NCBI GenBank assembly: GCA_951640165.1
Contig: OX621236.1
Location: forward strand, 31,364,948-31,428,947
Origin: Pseudoips prasinana
Lineage: Eukaryota > Arthropoda > Insecta > Lepidoptera > Nolidae
Length of the DNA stretch: 64,000 nt
Reading direction: 5' to 3'
Shown: one piece after another, positions 22,565 to 33,057 of the stretch
Numbering within the stretch: the stretch's first letter is position 1
How the letters are laid out: each line of letters starts with the position of its first letter
Made by a program: the position numbers and the translations under genes
The notes under the pieces: model-generated
Databases searched by the model: none
What the model was told of the DNA's origin: nothing
What the model saw: only the letters and a program-made list of their open reading frames with translations

Positions 22565-23926
22565 TTAGCTATGTTTTTTTTGTAACACAAATACTCATAT
22601 TTCGTGTTGTATAACGTTATTATATATAGGTATTCATCAATTTGTTAGGCACCCATCAGGTTATAATAGCTGTTCGGAGAATTGCTACAAAATAGAGGAT
22701 TTAAATGAACGCTTATTTTAGTTGAATTCGAGGAAAACAGTGCGTCTACATAAATAATACAAATATGCAGTTAGGTTATCGAATAAATTTAATTGTTATA
22801 ACCACATTGCACCATACAGGGAATTATTACATCTAGGCAAGCAATAACAATTGTTTTGTTGGGTAGATTATTCATTATAACAATGGAAATATAACAATTG
22901 TGTGGTTATGTTTGAAATTAATTTCCAGATCTTTTATTCGGTTGAGTCATTATTCTTTTTTGAATAGATGGGTAATTTTATTCATAAGGTTAGGTAAACT
23001 TTTAAATTTCTGAATTTTGCGGGGTATAAATTTCTACAAAAGCGGTTAAGGGGCGTGCCAGTACAAAAATTAAGATTTCCGTTTTGTTTGTTTTATAATA
23101 ATACCTTTTATCTAAATTATACAGCGCTTCCAACTTATCTGTGGTGTTGGAAAAAAAAAGATTTCATGTTTAAAAGGCCAGTTTATTGTCTATTGCTGAA
23201 AGAAATATGTATAAAATGTAATTTAATATAATGTAAGTAATATTTTTTCATATTTCGATTTTCACGGTAATCTATTGGACATACTGTTTTGGCTTTAATT
23301 TTGTATTTTTATTTTAGAATTTTGTATTTGTAAATTCAAATTGTTTTTGGAAACTTAGATGGTAATATCAAATAAGTAGATGTGATTTGTACACCATTCT
23401 CATGGTAGAACATAGTGTAAGTAACCTAATTTAAGACCAATCATTGTATTCATAACTATGTTTCACAAGAAAATGATTAATATTATTATATTAATTAATG
23501 TAATTTAATTGTTTAAGTCCAAATCGATGTCTAAGCCAATTGGTTCTCTCTCCGTCGTTATTTAAAAAAAAACTTTTATGAATCTTAGTGCCACGACCGT
23601 TCCAACGAATAAAGGAATAAACCAATACTATAATCGACAATTGAGGTTTCATATTCTTCTATTCCTGAATACTCACTCTCAACGCCAACATGTAAAAAAG
23701 AAAAGAATGCAAAAATTAGCAATTGAGGTTCCGTACTCTTCTACTTCCTAAACAGATTTGTCGACCAGACTCAAGAGAGACGCAAGAGATTTTTATGCCT
23801 ATGCTTTTTTAATTGCATATTCAGGAATAAATTGCAGTATAAGACTTAATTCTTAGCATTCCATGGATTCACCTTGCGGAAACCGAGTCCATGGAGTGGT
23901 AGAGTAGGGAACACTCGACAGAGTCT
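22565..23926. other. No gene seen
   Basis: AT-rich, about 1.36 kb. TTGAGGTTTCATATTCTTCT and a similar TTGAGGTTCCGTACTCTTCT (about 23640 and 23723) are a faint local duplication; otherwise nothing. Confidence 0.45.
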
Positions 23927-23927
23927 A

Positions 23928-24166
23928 AGGCTGAGATCTATAGGGCGTACTTAGACTTTGCTCAAACTTTACTTACGTAAAACTTTGCTAAGTGTATGCT
24001 AAGCTTACTTTGATTTGGTAATATAGACTTTTTGAAGTTAAGATTATGTTTAGTATAAGCTAAGACAGACAAAGTCAAAACACCAATTATAATTTCGTTA
24101 CATGCATTAACTTATGTCTAAGTAAAGTCTGAGCAAAGTCTAAGTACGCGCTATAGATCTCAGCCT
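23928..24166. mobile_element. MITE-4, 239 bp
   Basis: AGGCTGAGATCTATAG at left pairs with CTATAGATCTCAGCCT at right, and pairing continues for about 48 bp (GTACTTAGACTTTGCTCA and reverse). No ORF; single copy here. Confidence 0.8.
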
Positions 24167-24254
24167 GAAACTTGCGACTCAGACTTAAGGAAACAGAGAA
24201 ATTTTCTAAAGAGGCTGACATCCCCCAAATTTATCGTATCACACTAGTCTTGAC

Positions 24255-24404
24255 CGTACACACAGCTACATATCAAGTTATACATTTCCAGTATAAGCTG
24301 ACGCGTATGGGATTTCCAGATTTTCAGCGTTGTATAGGATTTCCATACAATGAGAAGTCAGCTTATATTGGAAACGTAAAGCTTGATAAGTAGCCGTGTG
24401 TACG
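24255..24404. mobile_element. MITE-2 copy, 150 bp
   Basis: CGTACACACAGCTACATATC pairs with GTAGCCGTGTGTACG at the right end; about 47-bp imperfect inverted ends. A second copy is at 58100-58225. Confidence 0.8.
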
Positions 24405-24454
24405 AGCCCCTATGCTTACCTATCGTATGGGTAGTGGTAACCCTAGTGTCAAAG

Positions 24455-24625
24455 TTGCTCAAGCCGCCCAGTAGGCCTCTGACATGTCTTAACGACTGTT
24501 GTCTAATGACTACAACCGGGACCGACAGCTTAACGTGCCCTCCGAAGCACGGAGAGATCTTGTGAGACGCTGGATGAGGACAGCGTACCGGCCCTTATGG
24601 AGTGTTGGTTGTCCAGCAGTGGATT
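24455..24625 (+). repeat. Dispersed repeat Q, copy 1
   Basis: AACGACTGTTGTCTAATGAC, AACCGGGACCGACAGCTTAA and CGTGCCCTCCGAAGCAC match the reverse strand of 27566-27690. It ends near GTTGTCCAGCAGTGG, an RTE-like tail, so it may be a LINE 3' UTR. Confidence 0.6.
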
Positions 24626-24844
24626 ATTATTTACGGAGGAAAACAGTTGCGATGCGACGGGCGCATGTGCCATCCCCGGACTAGTACTACTGAGTCGTTA
24701 CAGCAGTGATTGCACCGCCCAACCTTGGATGTTTTCCTTTGGGAGTGATTGACCTAGCTTGGCGCATAGTAATGGACATTACGTAGTTGTCAGTTAATTG
24801 GGTGTCTTTTTATTTGAAAGTATCTCTTTGAAATGAATAGTAAA

Positions 24845-25138
24845 AAACTTGAGAGTTGTCAAGGGACACCCGGATGGAACGAAGTTGTTTCTTATTATTT
24901 ATTATGTACAAAAAACCTGTATACACTCAACAAAAATAATCGTCGCGACACCACACTGTTCAATGCGAAATAGAAATGAAAATATCTGGCGTGCTTTCTA
25001 TAAGAGAAAGAGAGAGAGAGAGACAGACAGAGAAACATGCGCACGCCGCACAGCTGTAAAAAGTGTCGAGACAACTTTTCGTAAGATTTTTTTCCGTCCA
25101 GCCCCCTTTCACAACGCGCGATAAGGAACTTCGTTCCA
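24845..25138 (-). repeat. Dispersed repeat P, copy 2 (inverted relative to copy 1)
   Basis: Reverse complement of 17794-18062, with a short extra piece (AATGCGAAATAGAAATGAAA) and a longer GA/CA microsatellite at 25010-25036. The two copies face each other across 6.8 kb. Confidence 0.8.
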
Positions 25139-25194
25139 ATAACAATACTTTATACTGTAATCATGTGTATTTGTGATGGGTCGGTTTTTTTTTC

Positions 25195-25318
25195 ATTTTT
25201 TTTATTAAAAGACAACGCCCGCACTTGGGAATCTAATCCCTATTTCGCGGGGTACTTAGAAATATATAATAGACGGACACAAATTACATCCAGACTCAGA
25301 ACAACTATTTATGGGTAA
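25195..25318 (-). mobile_element. SINE-B, 3' portion, split by an insertion
   Basis: Body and central piece (CAGACTCAGAACAACTATTT on the plus strand) of a minus-strand SINE-B. Its tRNA head is at 25837-25907; the intact copy at 31240-31447 joins these parts directly. Confidence 0.75.
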
Positions 25319-25836
25319 CATAATAATAATAATATCCTGGGACATTATTTACACACGGCCATCTGATCTCAAACTAAGCAGAGCTTGTACTATGGAAACC
25401 AGATGACTGATATACTACATATACTACTTTTCTTTCGTAAATACATACTTATATAGATAATTACACCCAGACTAAGGACAAACAGACATGTTCATGCACA
25501 CAAATATCTGTCCTGGGTGGGAATCGAACCGACGTCCGGGGTGAAAAGCAAGCAATTTGCCAACCACGCCAACAGGCCCGTCAATTAACGTTTATAAACT
25601 TAAATACTCAAATTTACACGACTTATAGAAAATGAAACAATGCCTCGAGTGCCTTAACCGCGCTGGCACCTAAAAAGTGAAATTAATTACTATACACTTA
25701 TTGTAAATACATATTTATTCATAAAACATGTGTATTTTTGTATCAATGAGTATTAAAATATTTAGGACTAGAATCGAACCCACGACCTCCGGCGTGAAAA
25801 GCAAGCATTTGCCAACCACGCCCACAGGCCCGTTGT
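25319..25836 (-). mobile_element. Composite SINE-A array inserted in SINE-B
   Basis: Minus-strand order: a SINE-A tRNA head (25835 to 25757, B box GGTTCGATTCTAGTCC), a 165-bp linker with a second tRNA-like piece (CAGCGCGGTTAAGGCACTCG), then a complete SINE-A (head 25585-25515, body, 3' module, AAT-rich end at 25319). The same arrangement recurs at 30357-30800 including the linker, so the composite moved or was copied as one unit. Confidence 0.7.
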
Positions 25837-25907
25837 CCGGTGCGGGGCTCGAACCTGCGACATGAAGCTGCGAGGCGACTGTCTTAGCCGCTGCGCCACA
25901 CGTGCAG
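25837..25907 (-). mobile_element. SINE-B tRNA-like head, split from its body
   Basis: Minus strand: A box TGGCGCAGCGGCTAAG and B box GGTTCGAGCCCCGC. Continues the element of 25195-25318. Confidence 0.75.
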
Positions 25908-26118
25908 TTAATTTGTAGCGTCAGTAAGGCTATTCGGATCATACCCTGTATATATATATGAAGGAGCGTAACTTGACCTCTCTTGCTCAACTTTGTATTT
26001 TCTCCTTTGGGAGTGATTGACCTTGTAGCATGTTGATGGACATTAAGGTAGGTTAATTGGGTAGCGTATGCTAACCTTTTCTTTACTTTGAAGTATCTTA
26101 TTGTTAACTTATTATCGA

Positions 26119-26429
26119 GTGGCTGTGCCCCGCGGTTTTACCCGTGTAAAACTTTATTAATTATTACAGCTCCTCCCCCGTAGGTGATAGTGTGACAATA
26201 TGTAGCCTATATGTTGACCCGACCTCTTAGTAATATTCATGCAAGATTTGAAGTAAATCCATGCAGCACTTTTTGAGTTTAGCCCGGACATACAGACAGA
26301 CAAACAGACAATAATTCTAAAAACTATTTTTCGGCTTCGATATCGATTGTAGATTACGCCCCAAGTATCCTTTTTAAATATATTCAAAGTAGAGTTTTGA
26401 CTTTCCTACGATTTGATTATATGTATAGA
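26119..26429 (-). mobile_element. Non-autonomous Helitron, 311 bp, 3' end mutated
   Basis: Same family as 9870-10182. The plus-strand CTAG expected at the left is GTGG; the right end GTATAGA then T is normal. The damaged 3' signal suggests it can no longer move. Confidence 0.8.
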
Positions 26430-26435
26430 TTACAA

Positions 26436-26625
26436 TCCTACTAATATTATAAATGCAAAAGTTTGTGAGTATGGTTGTATGGAATAGTGTGGATTTGTGG
26501 ATGTTTGTTACTCTTTCACGCAAAAACTACCGAACGGATTTTGATGAACCTTTGTAGTAATATCCTACTAATATTATGAATTCGAAAGTTTGTGTGTATG
26601 CAACGTATCACTTACGCGTTACTGA
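26436..26625 (+). mobile_element. Two stacked Helitron 5' ends
   Basis: TCCTACTAATATTATAAATG at 26436 (after A) runs 127 bp, then TCCTACTAATATTATGAATT starts again at 26563. Neither has a 3' end here. The second runs into LINE sequence by about 26625. Confidence 0.7.
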
Positions 26626-27116
26626 AATATTCCCCCACCCGAAGGCTCTAGCGAACTTACTCGCACCCAAGATCACGATCATCGTACTGATTTTCTTCAT
26701 TCTTCCTTTTTTGTTCAATCCATTCTTCTCTGGAACTCTCTTCCTTCCGAAATCAGGATGGCAACGAGTCGTTTTTCTTTTAAAAAGAAAATGCGCGAAC
26801 ACATTACCAAAAAAATGTTGGCAGAATCAGCTCAATAGCACTCTTTTCTATTGTTAATTGTTCTCTAGGTATATTTATTTATAAATATATATTAGTCTAT
26901 TATAGTTTTTATTTATTTATTGTGTGTTTATTTATTATTATTCATAATTATATATTTTTACAATGATAATCCACACAAGACGTTTTTATAGTGTACCTAC
27001 CTTGTTTTTCTCTGCATCACCCCAAGGTTGACTGGTAGAGAATGCCAACGGCATTAAGTCCGCCTGTGTACTTTCATGTGCAAAAGTTTTAAAATAAAAT
27101 AAAATAAATAAATCAC
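26626..27116 (+). pseudogene. LINE 3' end with ORF2 C-terminus
   Basis: In the frame of 26626-26838 (open after TGA at 26623, stop TAG 26836) the protein reads FFVQSILLWNSLPSEIR and FSFKKKMREHIT, typical of the last segment of CR1/jockey-type LINE reverse transcriptases. About 280 bp of 3' UTR follows with GTTGACTGGTAGAGAATGCC and CATTAAGTCCGCC, ending in repeated AAATAAA at 27095-27115. RT core absent; a 5'-truncated copy. Confidence 0.75.
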
Positions 27117-27299
27117 GCCATGAATCATTGATAATGCCATGAACATTAAAGTGCTATGACCTAGATTGTATTCAGTAAGGGAGCAATACTTTCTCAGTTG
27201 CGTACTCAGATCGAATTCATCCTGGGCTCTACCTTCCCTAATTCGCTAAAGATACCAACTAAAAAACCAATGACCTAGGCCAGTGGTCAGTCTGTAGAT

Positions 27300-27470
27300 G
27301 GTTAAATGCTACATCTTATTGGGTAAAACGAGGTCAGAGCAGGCGACTATAGATTTTTTAACCTTTGCGGTAAACCTGACCTGAATGCCCTAGTGCTTGA
27401 CCGCAGTTTAATTTGAGAATTTCTACTTTGTTCAGTGACAAGTCTCATATGGTGAAAGTAGGAATATTAT
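27300..27470 (+). repeat. Dispersed repeat S, copy 1
   Basis: Pairs with 47840-48000 in the same orientation: CTATAGATTTTTTAACCTTT, GCGGTAAACCTGACCTGAAT and TCATATGGTGAAAGTAGGAA, about three-quarters identical by eye. No ORF. Confidence 0.65.
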
Positions 27471-27565
27471 GTAGTCAGTGCTCATTGCGAGATGTACTTA
27501 CAGGTGCGTAAGTGATCGCCGAGACAAAGCACCTAGGCACGCGGTCAGAGTATAGATAGGTGACG

Positions 27566-27690
27566 GCCATAGTGGTTTAAACTTAGACCGTCTCGGTGCT
27601 AAGGAGGGCACGTTAAACGGTCCCGGTTTTAGTCGTTTGACAACAGTCGTTGAGCCATGTTAGGAGCCTACTGAGCCGCTAGAATAAATC
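27566..27690 (-). repeat. Dispersed repeat Q, copy 2
   Basis: Reverse complement of the core of 24455-24600 (AGGAGGGCACGTTAA, GGTCCCGGTTTTAGTC, ACAACAGTCGTTGAG). Confidence 0.6.
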
Positions 27691-27726
27691 TAGGACGCTA
27701 AGTTAATAACTGCTCATAAGCATTAA

Positions 27727-27822
27727 AGCTAACATTAATAAAAGCGAATGTAATTCTGAAGGATCTATATGGATGATCATATAGATCCTTCAGAATTACA
27801 TTCGCTTTTATAAATGTTAGCT
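27727..27822. repeat. Snapback palindrome, 45-bp arms, 6-nt loop
   Basis: 27727-27771 and 27778-27822 are reverse complements with a single mismatch around GATGAT. Longest arm in the window; no family homology recognised. Confidence 0.9.
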
Positions 27823-27867
27823 ACACTGCTCAACTTGCAGCTGATCGTATCACTCATACCTTTAGCC

Positions 27868-28090
27868 TTTTTAGGGTTCCGAACCCAAAGGGTAAAACGG
27901 GTAAACCCTATTACTAAGACTTCGCTGTGTGTCTGTCCGTCTGTCATCAGGCTGTATCTCATGAACAAATAAAATAAATATTTAAGTGGGCTCCCATACA
28001 ACAAACGTGAATTGGTGCTCGTTTTTATAGATAATGGTTCGTAACCCTTCTTGCGCGAGCCCGACTCGCACTTGGCCGGTGTTTTATACA
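27868..28090 (+). repeat. Dispersed repeat T, copy 1
   Basis: Starts AGGGTTCCGAACCCAAAGGG, then ACTAAGACTTCGCTGTGTGT, GGGCTCCCATACAACAAACG, and ends GAGCCCGACTCGCACTTGGC. Ends are partly inverted (GGGTTCCG with CGTAACCC). Lacks the internal CACAGATGATCTATTTCTG part of copies 2 and 3. Confidence 0.75.
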
Positions 28091-28482
28091 AAAATGTAAT
28101 TATATATGGTATATTTTAACATGTTTCAGCATGTGACATATATAACCAGAATTCCTTTCCACTCTCTGATTGAGAATGATAACGCTGCCTTTGTTTAATT
28201 TCCCATTTTATTTCCGTACGATGAATGAATGTGTTTCTGTGTTGATTTGTAGAACTAGTACGATGTTGGGGAGTGTTGACCTACTGGCCTCCCCTCGGTC
28301 TGTGATGTGTGGGGATATTTTTGGCAAGGCTATACTGTTTGTACGATACAAACAGTTTATTATATAACAGAGCTTGCAGTTGGGATTAAACCTAGCATAA
28401 CAATATCATGAATTCACATAAATGCTATTCAATATTTATAATCTTGAATTTATTAATTTGAACTAGGTATTGTTTCTTTTTC

Positions 28483-29003
28483 AGGGTTCCGTACCCAAAG
28501 GGTAATCGGGACCCTATTACTAAGACTTCGCTGTCTGTCTGTCCGTCTGTCACTAGGCTGAATCTCATGAACCGTGATAGTTAGACAGTTGAAATTTTCA
28601 CAGATGATCTATTTCTGTTGCCGCTATAACAACAAATACTAAAAAAACAACATAAAATAAATATTTAAGGGGGCTCCCATACAACAAACGTGATTTTTTT
28701 TTGGAACCTTTGGTGCGCGAGTCCGATTCGGTTCCGTACCCAAAGGGTAAAACGGAACCTTATTACTAAGACTTCGCTGTCGGTCTGTGTGTCCGTCTGT
28801 CACCAGACTGTATCTCATGAACCGTGATAGTTAAACAGTTGTAATTTTCACAGATGATGTATTTCTGTTGCCGCTATAACAACAAATAAAATAAATATTT
28901 AAGGGGGCTCCCATACAACAAACGTGAAATTTTTGCTCGTTTTTATAGATGGTACGGAACCCTTAGTGCGCGAGTCCGACTCGCACTTGGCCGGGTTTTA
29001 AAC
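28483..29003 (+). repeat. Dispersed repeat T, copies 2 and 3 in tandem
   Basis: Copy 2 (28483-28728) and copy 3 (28729-29003) are head to tail, both with the internal GTTGCCGCTATAACAACAAA. Copy 2 is joined to copy 3 inside its GTCCGA end. A short piece of the family is also at 52586-52640. Confidence 0.8.
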
Positions 29004-29318
29004 TACCCCATTGGCGTACGGCCTGGTGGAAAGCTGCTAACATTGTCTTCGTTTGTATTACACATAAGCTGCTATCACACATACACTTCCCTCTTGCAAC
29101 GGACCACACAATTAATACATTATCTGCTGCCTATTCTATAAGGTATGTTCTTCCCCGGTCGATTTACTTACAATGCTATGACGTAACTCTTATAAAATAC
29201 TTATAACTGCTATTATTATGCTACAAGCGTCATTGTAATTTTTATGTTGTTTATATTAGTCTGCGGGTATTCAGCAAACTCAGAACTTACATAGCCATAG
29301 CAATATTATGTTTATATA

Positions 29319-29631
29319 TCTATATATAAATATAATAAAATCATAGGAAAGTCAAAACTGTACATTGAATATTTTTTTTAAAGGATGGGGCGTGATCTAC
29401 AATCGATATGGAAGCCAAAAATATAGTTTTTAGAATTTTTGTCTGTTTGTCTGTATGTATGTCCGGGCTAAACTCAAAAAGTACTGCATGGATTTACTTA
29501 AAATTTTGCATGAATATTACTAAAAGGTGGGGTCAACACATAGGCTACATATTATCACGCTATCACCTACGGGGAAGGAGCTGTGATAATTTATATAGTT
29601 TAACGCGGGTAAAACCGCGGGGCATAGCTAG
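29319..29631 (+). mobile_element. Non-autonomous Helitron, 313 bp
   Basis: Plus strand: A then TCTATATATAAATATAAT at the 5' end; GCGGGTAAAACCGCGGGGCA, then TAGCTAG and T at the 3' end, with the stem GCGGGT/ACCGC just upstream. Same length as 9870-10182. Confidence 0.85.
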
Positions 29632-29634
29632 TAT

Positions 29635-30355
29635 CACATAAATATACATTTCAAGCAAGCATCACCACATCAAAAACCAACTACAGTAAAATTACCTCAC
29701 GTATTCGAGAGATGCAAAAGAAAACGACACGAAGCTCGCCTATCTATGTAAATCAGATGAAATATAGCCGAGGATATATCATTTGCTTATCTTTTCGACG
29801 AAAGGCCGGCTGGAGAAATGGGTTAGTAGGGTGCGAGGCACCTCCAATTGACACTTGTTTTAACTCCACTATAAGCAGACCCACTATTTATAAAGATTCT
29901 CATAGCTTTGTTGAAGAACAGAATGACCTACAGCTAATGGGCACGCCCAGTCACACGGTCGCGTCTTTGATTGAAGATCCAAGATTAGAAGAGCATTAAA
30001 TGTATGAAGACTCCTACATGGAGTTATTATTGATGTAGACTTATATTCGTGTGGAGAATAAATTACATATGTTGAAGTTCACTTCCTAAATTTAAATATT
30101 TTACTTGCTAGTTTAACATGGATTCACTCGATTAGAGAATTTGCCAGTGTCTAGTTATTTGATAAATCAAGTTATTCGCAGTCACAGTGGAAGTAAAGTC
30201 CGTCGTAGTCAAGGCAAAGTCCTACCTCAGCAAAGTAGTGAAGACTTTAGTATAGGCTTCTATCGAGTTTTGGACTCAACACGGAAAATCACAATCTAGC
30301 GTAATATGCCACTTTCGTACACTTGTGTACGTTGTCGAGATGTTATGTCTAATAA
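29635..30355. other. No gene supported
   Basis: A 95-codon plus-strand frame (29712-29999) has no recognisable domain. The rest is AT-rich. Confidence 0.4.
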
Positions 30356-30356
30356 T

Positions 30357-30800
30357 ATTAAAAGTAATAATATCCTGGAACCTTATTTACACACGACCAT
30401 CTGATCCCAAACTAAGCAGAGCTTGTACTATGGAAAAATAATTGATATACTACATAAATACTACTTTTCTACTTTTGTTGTAAAAACATATTTAAATAGA
30501 TAATTACACCCAGACTCAGGACAAACGAACATGTTCATGCACACAAATATCTGTCCTGGGTGGGAATCGAACCGACCTCCGGGGTGAAAAGCAAGCATTT
30601 TGCCAACCACGCCAACAGGCCCGTCAACTAACGTTTATATACATAAATACTCGAATTTACACGAGTTTTAGAAAATGAAACAATGCCTCGAGTGTCTGAA
30701 CGCGCTGGCAAATGCGAAATTAATTCTTTAAGGAAAACAATAAAACATATTGTGTATTTTTTGTATCAGTCAGTATTAACATGTTTAGGACTAGATTCCA
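30357..30800 (-). mobile_element. Composite SINE-A array, second copy
   Basis: SINE-A (30357-30637) plus the same linker as 25589-25756 (GAAACAATGCCTCGAGTG etc.) and the start of the second head, which breaks off after TTTAGGACTAGATTC. Conservation of the linker shows that the two loci share an ancestral composite. Confidence 0.7.
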
Positions 30801-30804
30801 CCCG

Positions 30805-31238
30805 CGTAAATTATTCGGCGGTCGAATAGATATTTTTATTTTTTCGGGGACAATGTTTTTGTCTGAATGTACCCTTGGTCTTTATTTGTACACTTGATAA
30901 CATGTGTGTCAAAATTTTATGACGGATCGGTTGAGTAGTAAAGGCGTAATAGCGTAATAAACTCTCATTTGCATACACAAGAAATAGGATAACTTATTGC
31001 GGAAAATGATACTTAATGTTGGCAAAATTATTGAATTGAAAAATATTAAGTAAGTATATATATTCTATTTTCATCAAATACTTATATATCAATAAAACTT
31101 ATGGAAAATAAAAAAATTGAAGGAGGTAAAAATTTATTATATTATTATTAGACCCCAGGCCGCTATAAAAAAGTGGTACTTAACCTTGGGGTTTAATATA
31201 ATAATATTGATGGTGATTCTAAAGGCAATAAAAGAAGA
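30805..31238. other. No gene seen
   Basis: AT-rich; a near-palindromic GACCCCAGG / CCTTGGGGTT pair around 31151-31193, otherwise nothing. Confidence 0.45.
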
Positions 31239-31239
31239 T

Positions 31240-31447
31240 TGGGCATTTTTTTTCTAAAAAAGACAACACCCGTACTAGGGTATCTAATCCCTGTATCGCG
31301 GCGTACTTTACAAACATAATATAATAGACGGACACAAATTACATCCAGGCACAGAACAACTATTTATGGGTCACACAAATCCAGCGCGGGGCTCGAACCC
31401 GCGACACGAAGCGGCGAGGCGGCTTTCTTAGCCGCTGCGCCACACAT
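31240..31447 (-). mobile_element. SINE-B, intact copy
   Basis: Minus strand: A box TGGCGCAGCGGCTAAG, B box GGTTCGAGCCCCGC, CTGGATTTGTGTGACCCATA, central piece with CTGGATGTAATTTG, and a 3' part with GGGATTAGATACCC and GTTGTCTTTTTTAG. Used as reference for the split copy at 25195-25907. Confidence 0.85.
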
Positions 31448-31449
31448 TA

Positions 31450-32480
31450 AGTTTTACTATCGCTATACTTAGCACATTCTTTCGAAGATATAGATTAATT
31501 GAGCCTAGTAAGCCAGGATTTATACAACGTGTAACAGAAAGAGTGAACGTAACTTAAGGGGCATATACAGTCTCCTTAAGCCTACCTATACACAAAATCT
31601 CATACCGAAATACCATCATTTTAATCTTGATCGTAAAATAATATACCATTCAATATATCGACAAGTATTTTTATCGATATAACGAACATCCGTACTAACA
31701 CAGCACAGCTGATTCTGATTTACGCTAGAAATTGTTTGACATACCTGTGTTTCTATGCACGCCTGGTAGTTTGATACCGATTGCACTCACTACACATATT
31801 TTGTTTTATTTTCGAGTTAAGTTTTATTTATAGCACTGCTGAATAGCTATTGGATACTTTACATCGTATAAGTACGTGATACACAAACACATTACGAGAA
31901 TCTTTTTATAGTTTAACTTCTAGTTGAAGTTGTTTTCAGTACTGATGAAAGAATTTCATTATTTCACGTTCACTAAAATCTGCACCGACACAGAAAGCTT
32001 AACTCTAAGACTTGCCAACTAACACGAGTCTCTCTCATGTACAACATATTCATAGAATCGTAAAGCTTTCATGTTTCTTAGTTATAAAGAGGCGTGGCCT
32101 CCATCGCGACACTGTACCCTTCACGACATAGGTTCCTCGTAATTAAACAGCCTTAAATTCTGTGACCTATGAATCCTCATCATCACAAAGTGCACGTCTG
32201 AGGCTATTCTTTCATAGATGAATGCACGACATTTTCAAAATTATTACGATCACTAAACGACATAGTTAAGGATTTCGCGGAACACTTTACTCATTACTTA
32301 ACGACATTTTAGACGATTTAGTAACTAAACACGACCTAAATAGACAGCAGTTTACGAACAACTGATGATTTTAATATTTTTATTAAATATATGAAATTGC
32401 ACAATATTTGATGAATTTGGCGGCTTTCTTCGAACGCGGCCCCTTTGGCGGCGTCTTTGAGTCCACTCAAAAGAGCCGCC
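31450..32480. other. No gene seen
   Basis: Mostly AT-rich and unique-looking. Contains the left member (31523-31561) of the inverted pair described under 33852-33890. Confidence 0.45.
31523..31561 (+). repeat. Repeat U, left member of an inverted pair
   Basis: CAACGTGTAACAGAAAGAGT then GAACGTAACTTAAGGGG. The reverse complement is at 33852-33890 with one mismatch; the two are 2.3 kb apart. Confidence 0.7.
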
Positions 32481-32484
32481 TAGG

Positions 32485-32675
32485 TATTAAATGAATATTA
32501 AAAGATATTTAACCGTTTATTATTTACCTACATCAACTCTTTGATTTTGCCGCCATATTAGTGTAACTTTGGATATAATCAGGACGGAATTTGAAATGTT
32601 GTTCATATGAGCCTAGTACATTATTCATATTTTTTTATTTGTATGTATTGTATGAATGATTAATATGTCGTTACA
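32485..32675 (+). repeat. Local duplication, copy 1
   Basis: ATGAATATTAAAAGATATTT, AACCGTTTATTATTTACC, ATCAGGACGGAATTTG and CATATGAGCCTAGTAC recur from 33091 in the same order. The final part (TGTATGAATGATTAA) is displaced to about 33520 in copy 2, so one copy gained or lost about 250 bp. Confidence 0.75.
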
Positions 32676-32746
32676 CCTTTAAAATTTAGAGTGCATCACT
32701 CTAAATTTTAAGGTGGAATTGAAAGTGCCCTTGCACTTTCTATTCC
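32676..32746. repeat. Two adjacent hairpins
   Basis: Hairpin 1: CCTTTAAAATTTAGAGTG with CACTCTAAATTTTAAGG, 3-nt loop. Hairpin 2: GGAATTGAAAGTGC with GCACTTTCTATTCC, 4-nt loop. The second overlaps the SINE-E end (ACTTTCTATTCCATCACTC, also at 43952). Confidence 0.8.
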
Positions 32747-33050
32747 ATCACTCTCATAATCTGATGGGACTACTCGCGATACGACCGGAAAGAGGTCAGG
32801 CACAGGAACGACGGCTTTACGTGCTCTCCGAGGCATGGGGGTGTAATATGGTCAACTCCCAGACTTCGGGCTGATACTGAGAAATTTCTTTTTACGGAAA
32901 AATCCCATAATCACTTTTTGGCCCGACCCGGGAATTGAACCCAGGACTTCATTATTCCCATAATCACTTTTTGGCCCGACCCGGGATTTGAACCCAGGAC
33001 TTTATTATCTGCAGTTGACCACGCTACCGCTAGACCAATGAGTTCGAACA
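32747..33050 (-). mobile_element. SINE-E with a 53-bp internal duplication
   Basis: Minus strand: A box TGGTCTAGCGGTAGCG, B box GGGTTCAAATCCCGG, then a body with GAGCACGTAAAGCCGTCG. A 53-bp segment including the B box occurs twice (from 32904 and 32957), leaving two B boxes and one A box. Other copy at 43940-44215. Confidence 0.8.
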
Positions 33051-33057
33051 CATTCAA

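Noticed and set aside
18063..24844. One giant transposon bounded by the two repeat P copies
   Set aside because: P looks like an element of its own (about 270 bp, with its own ends), and no target duplication was seen outside the pair.
26576..26857. 93-codon hydrophobic frame with membrane-like stretch
   Set aside because: It is the wrong reading frame over a LINE C-terminus; the neighbouring frame gives the recognisable WNSLPSEIR segment.
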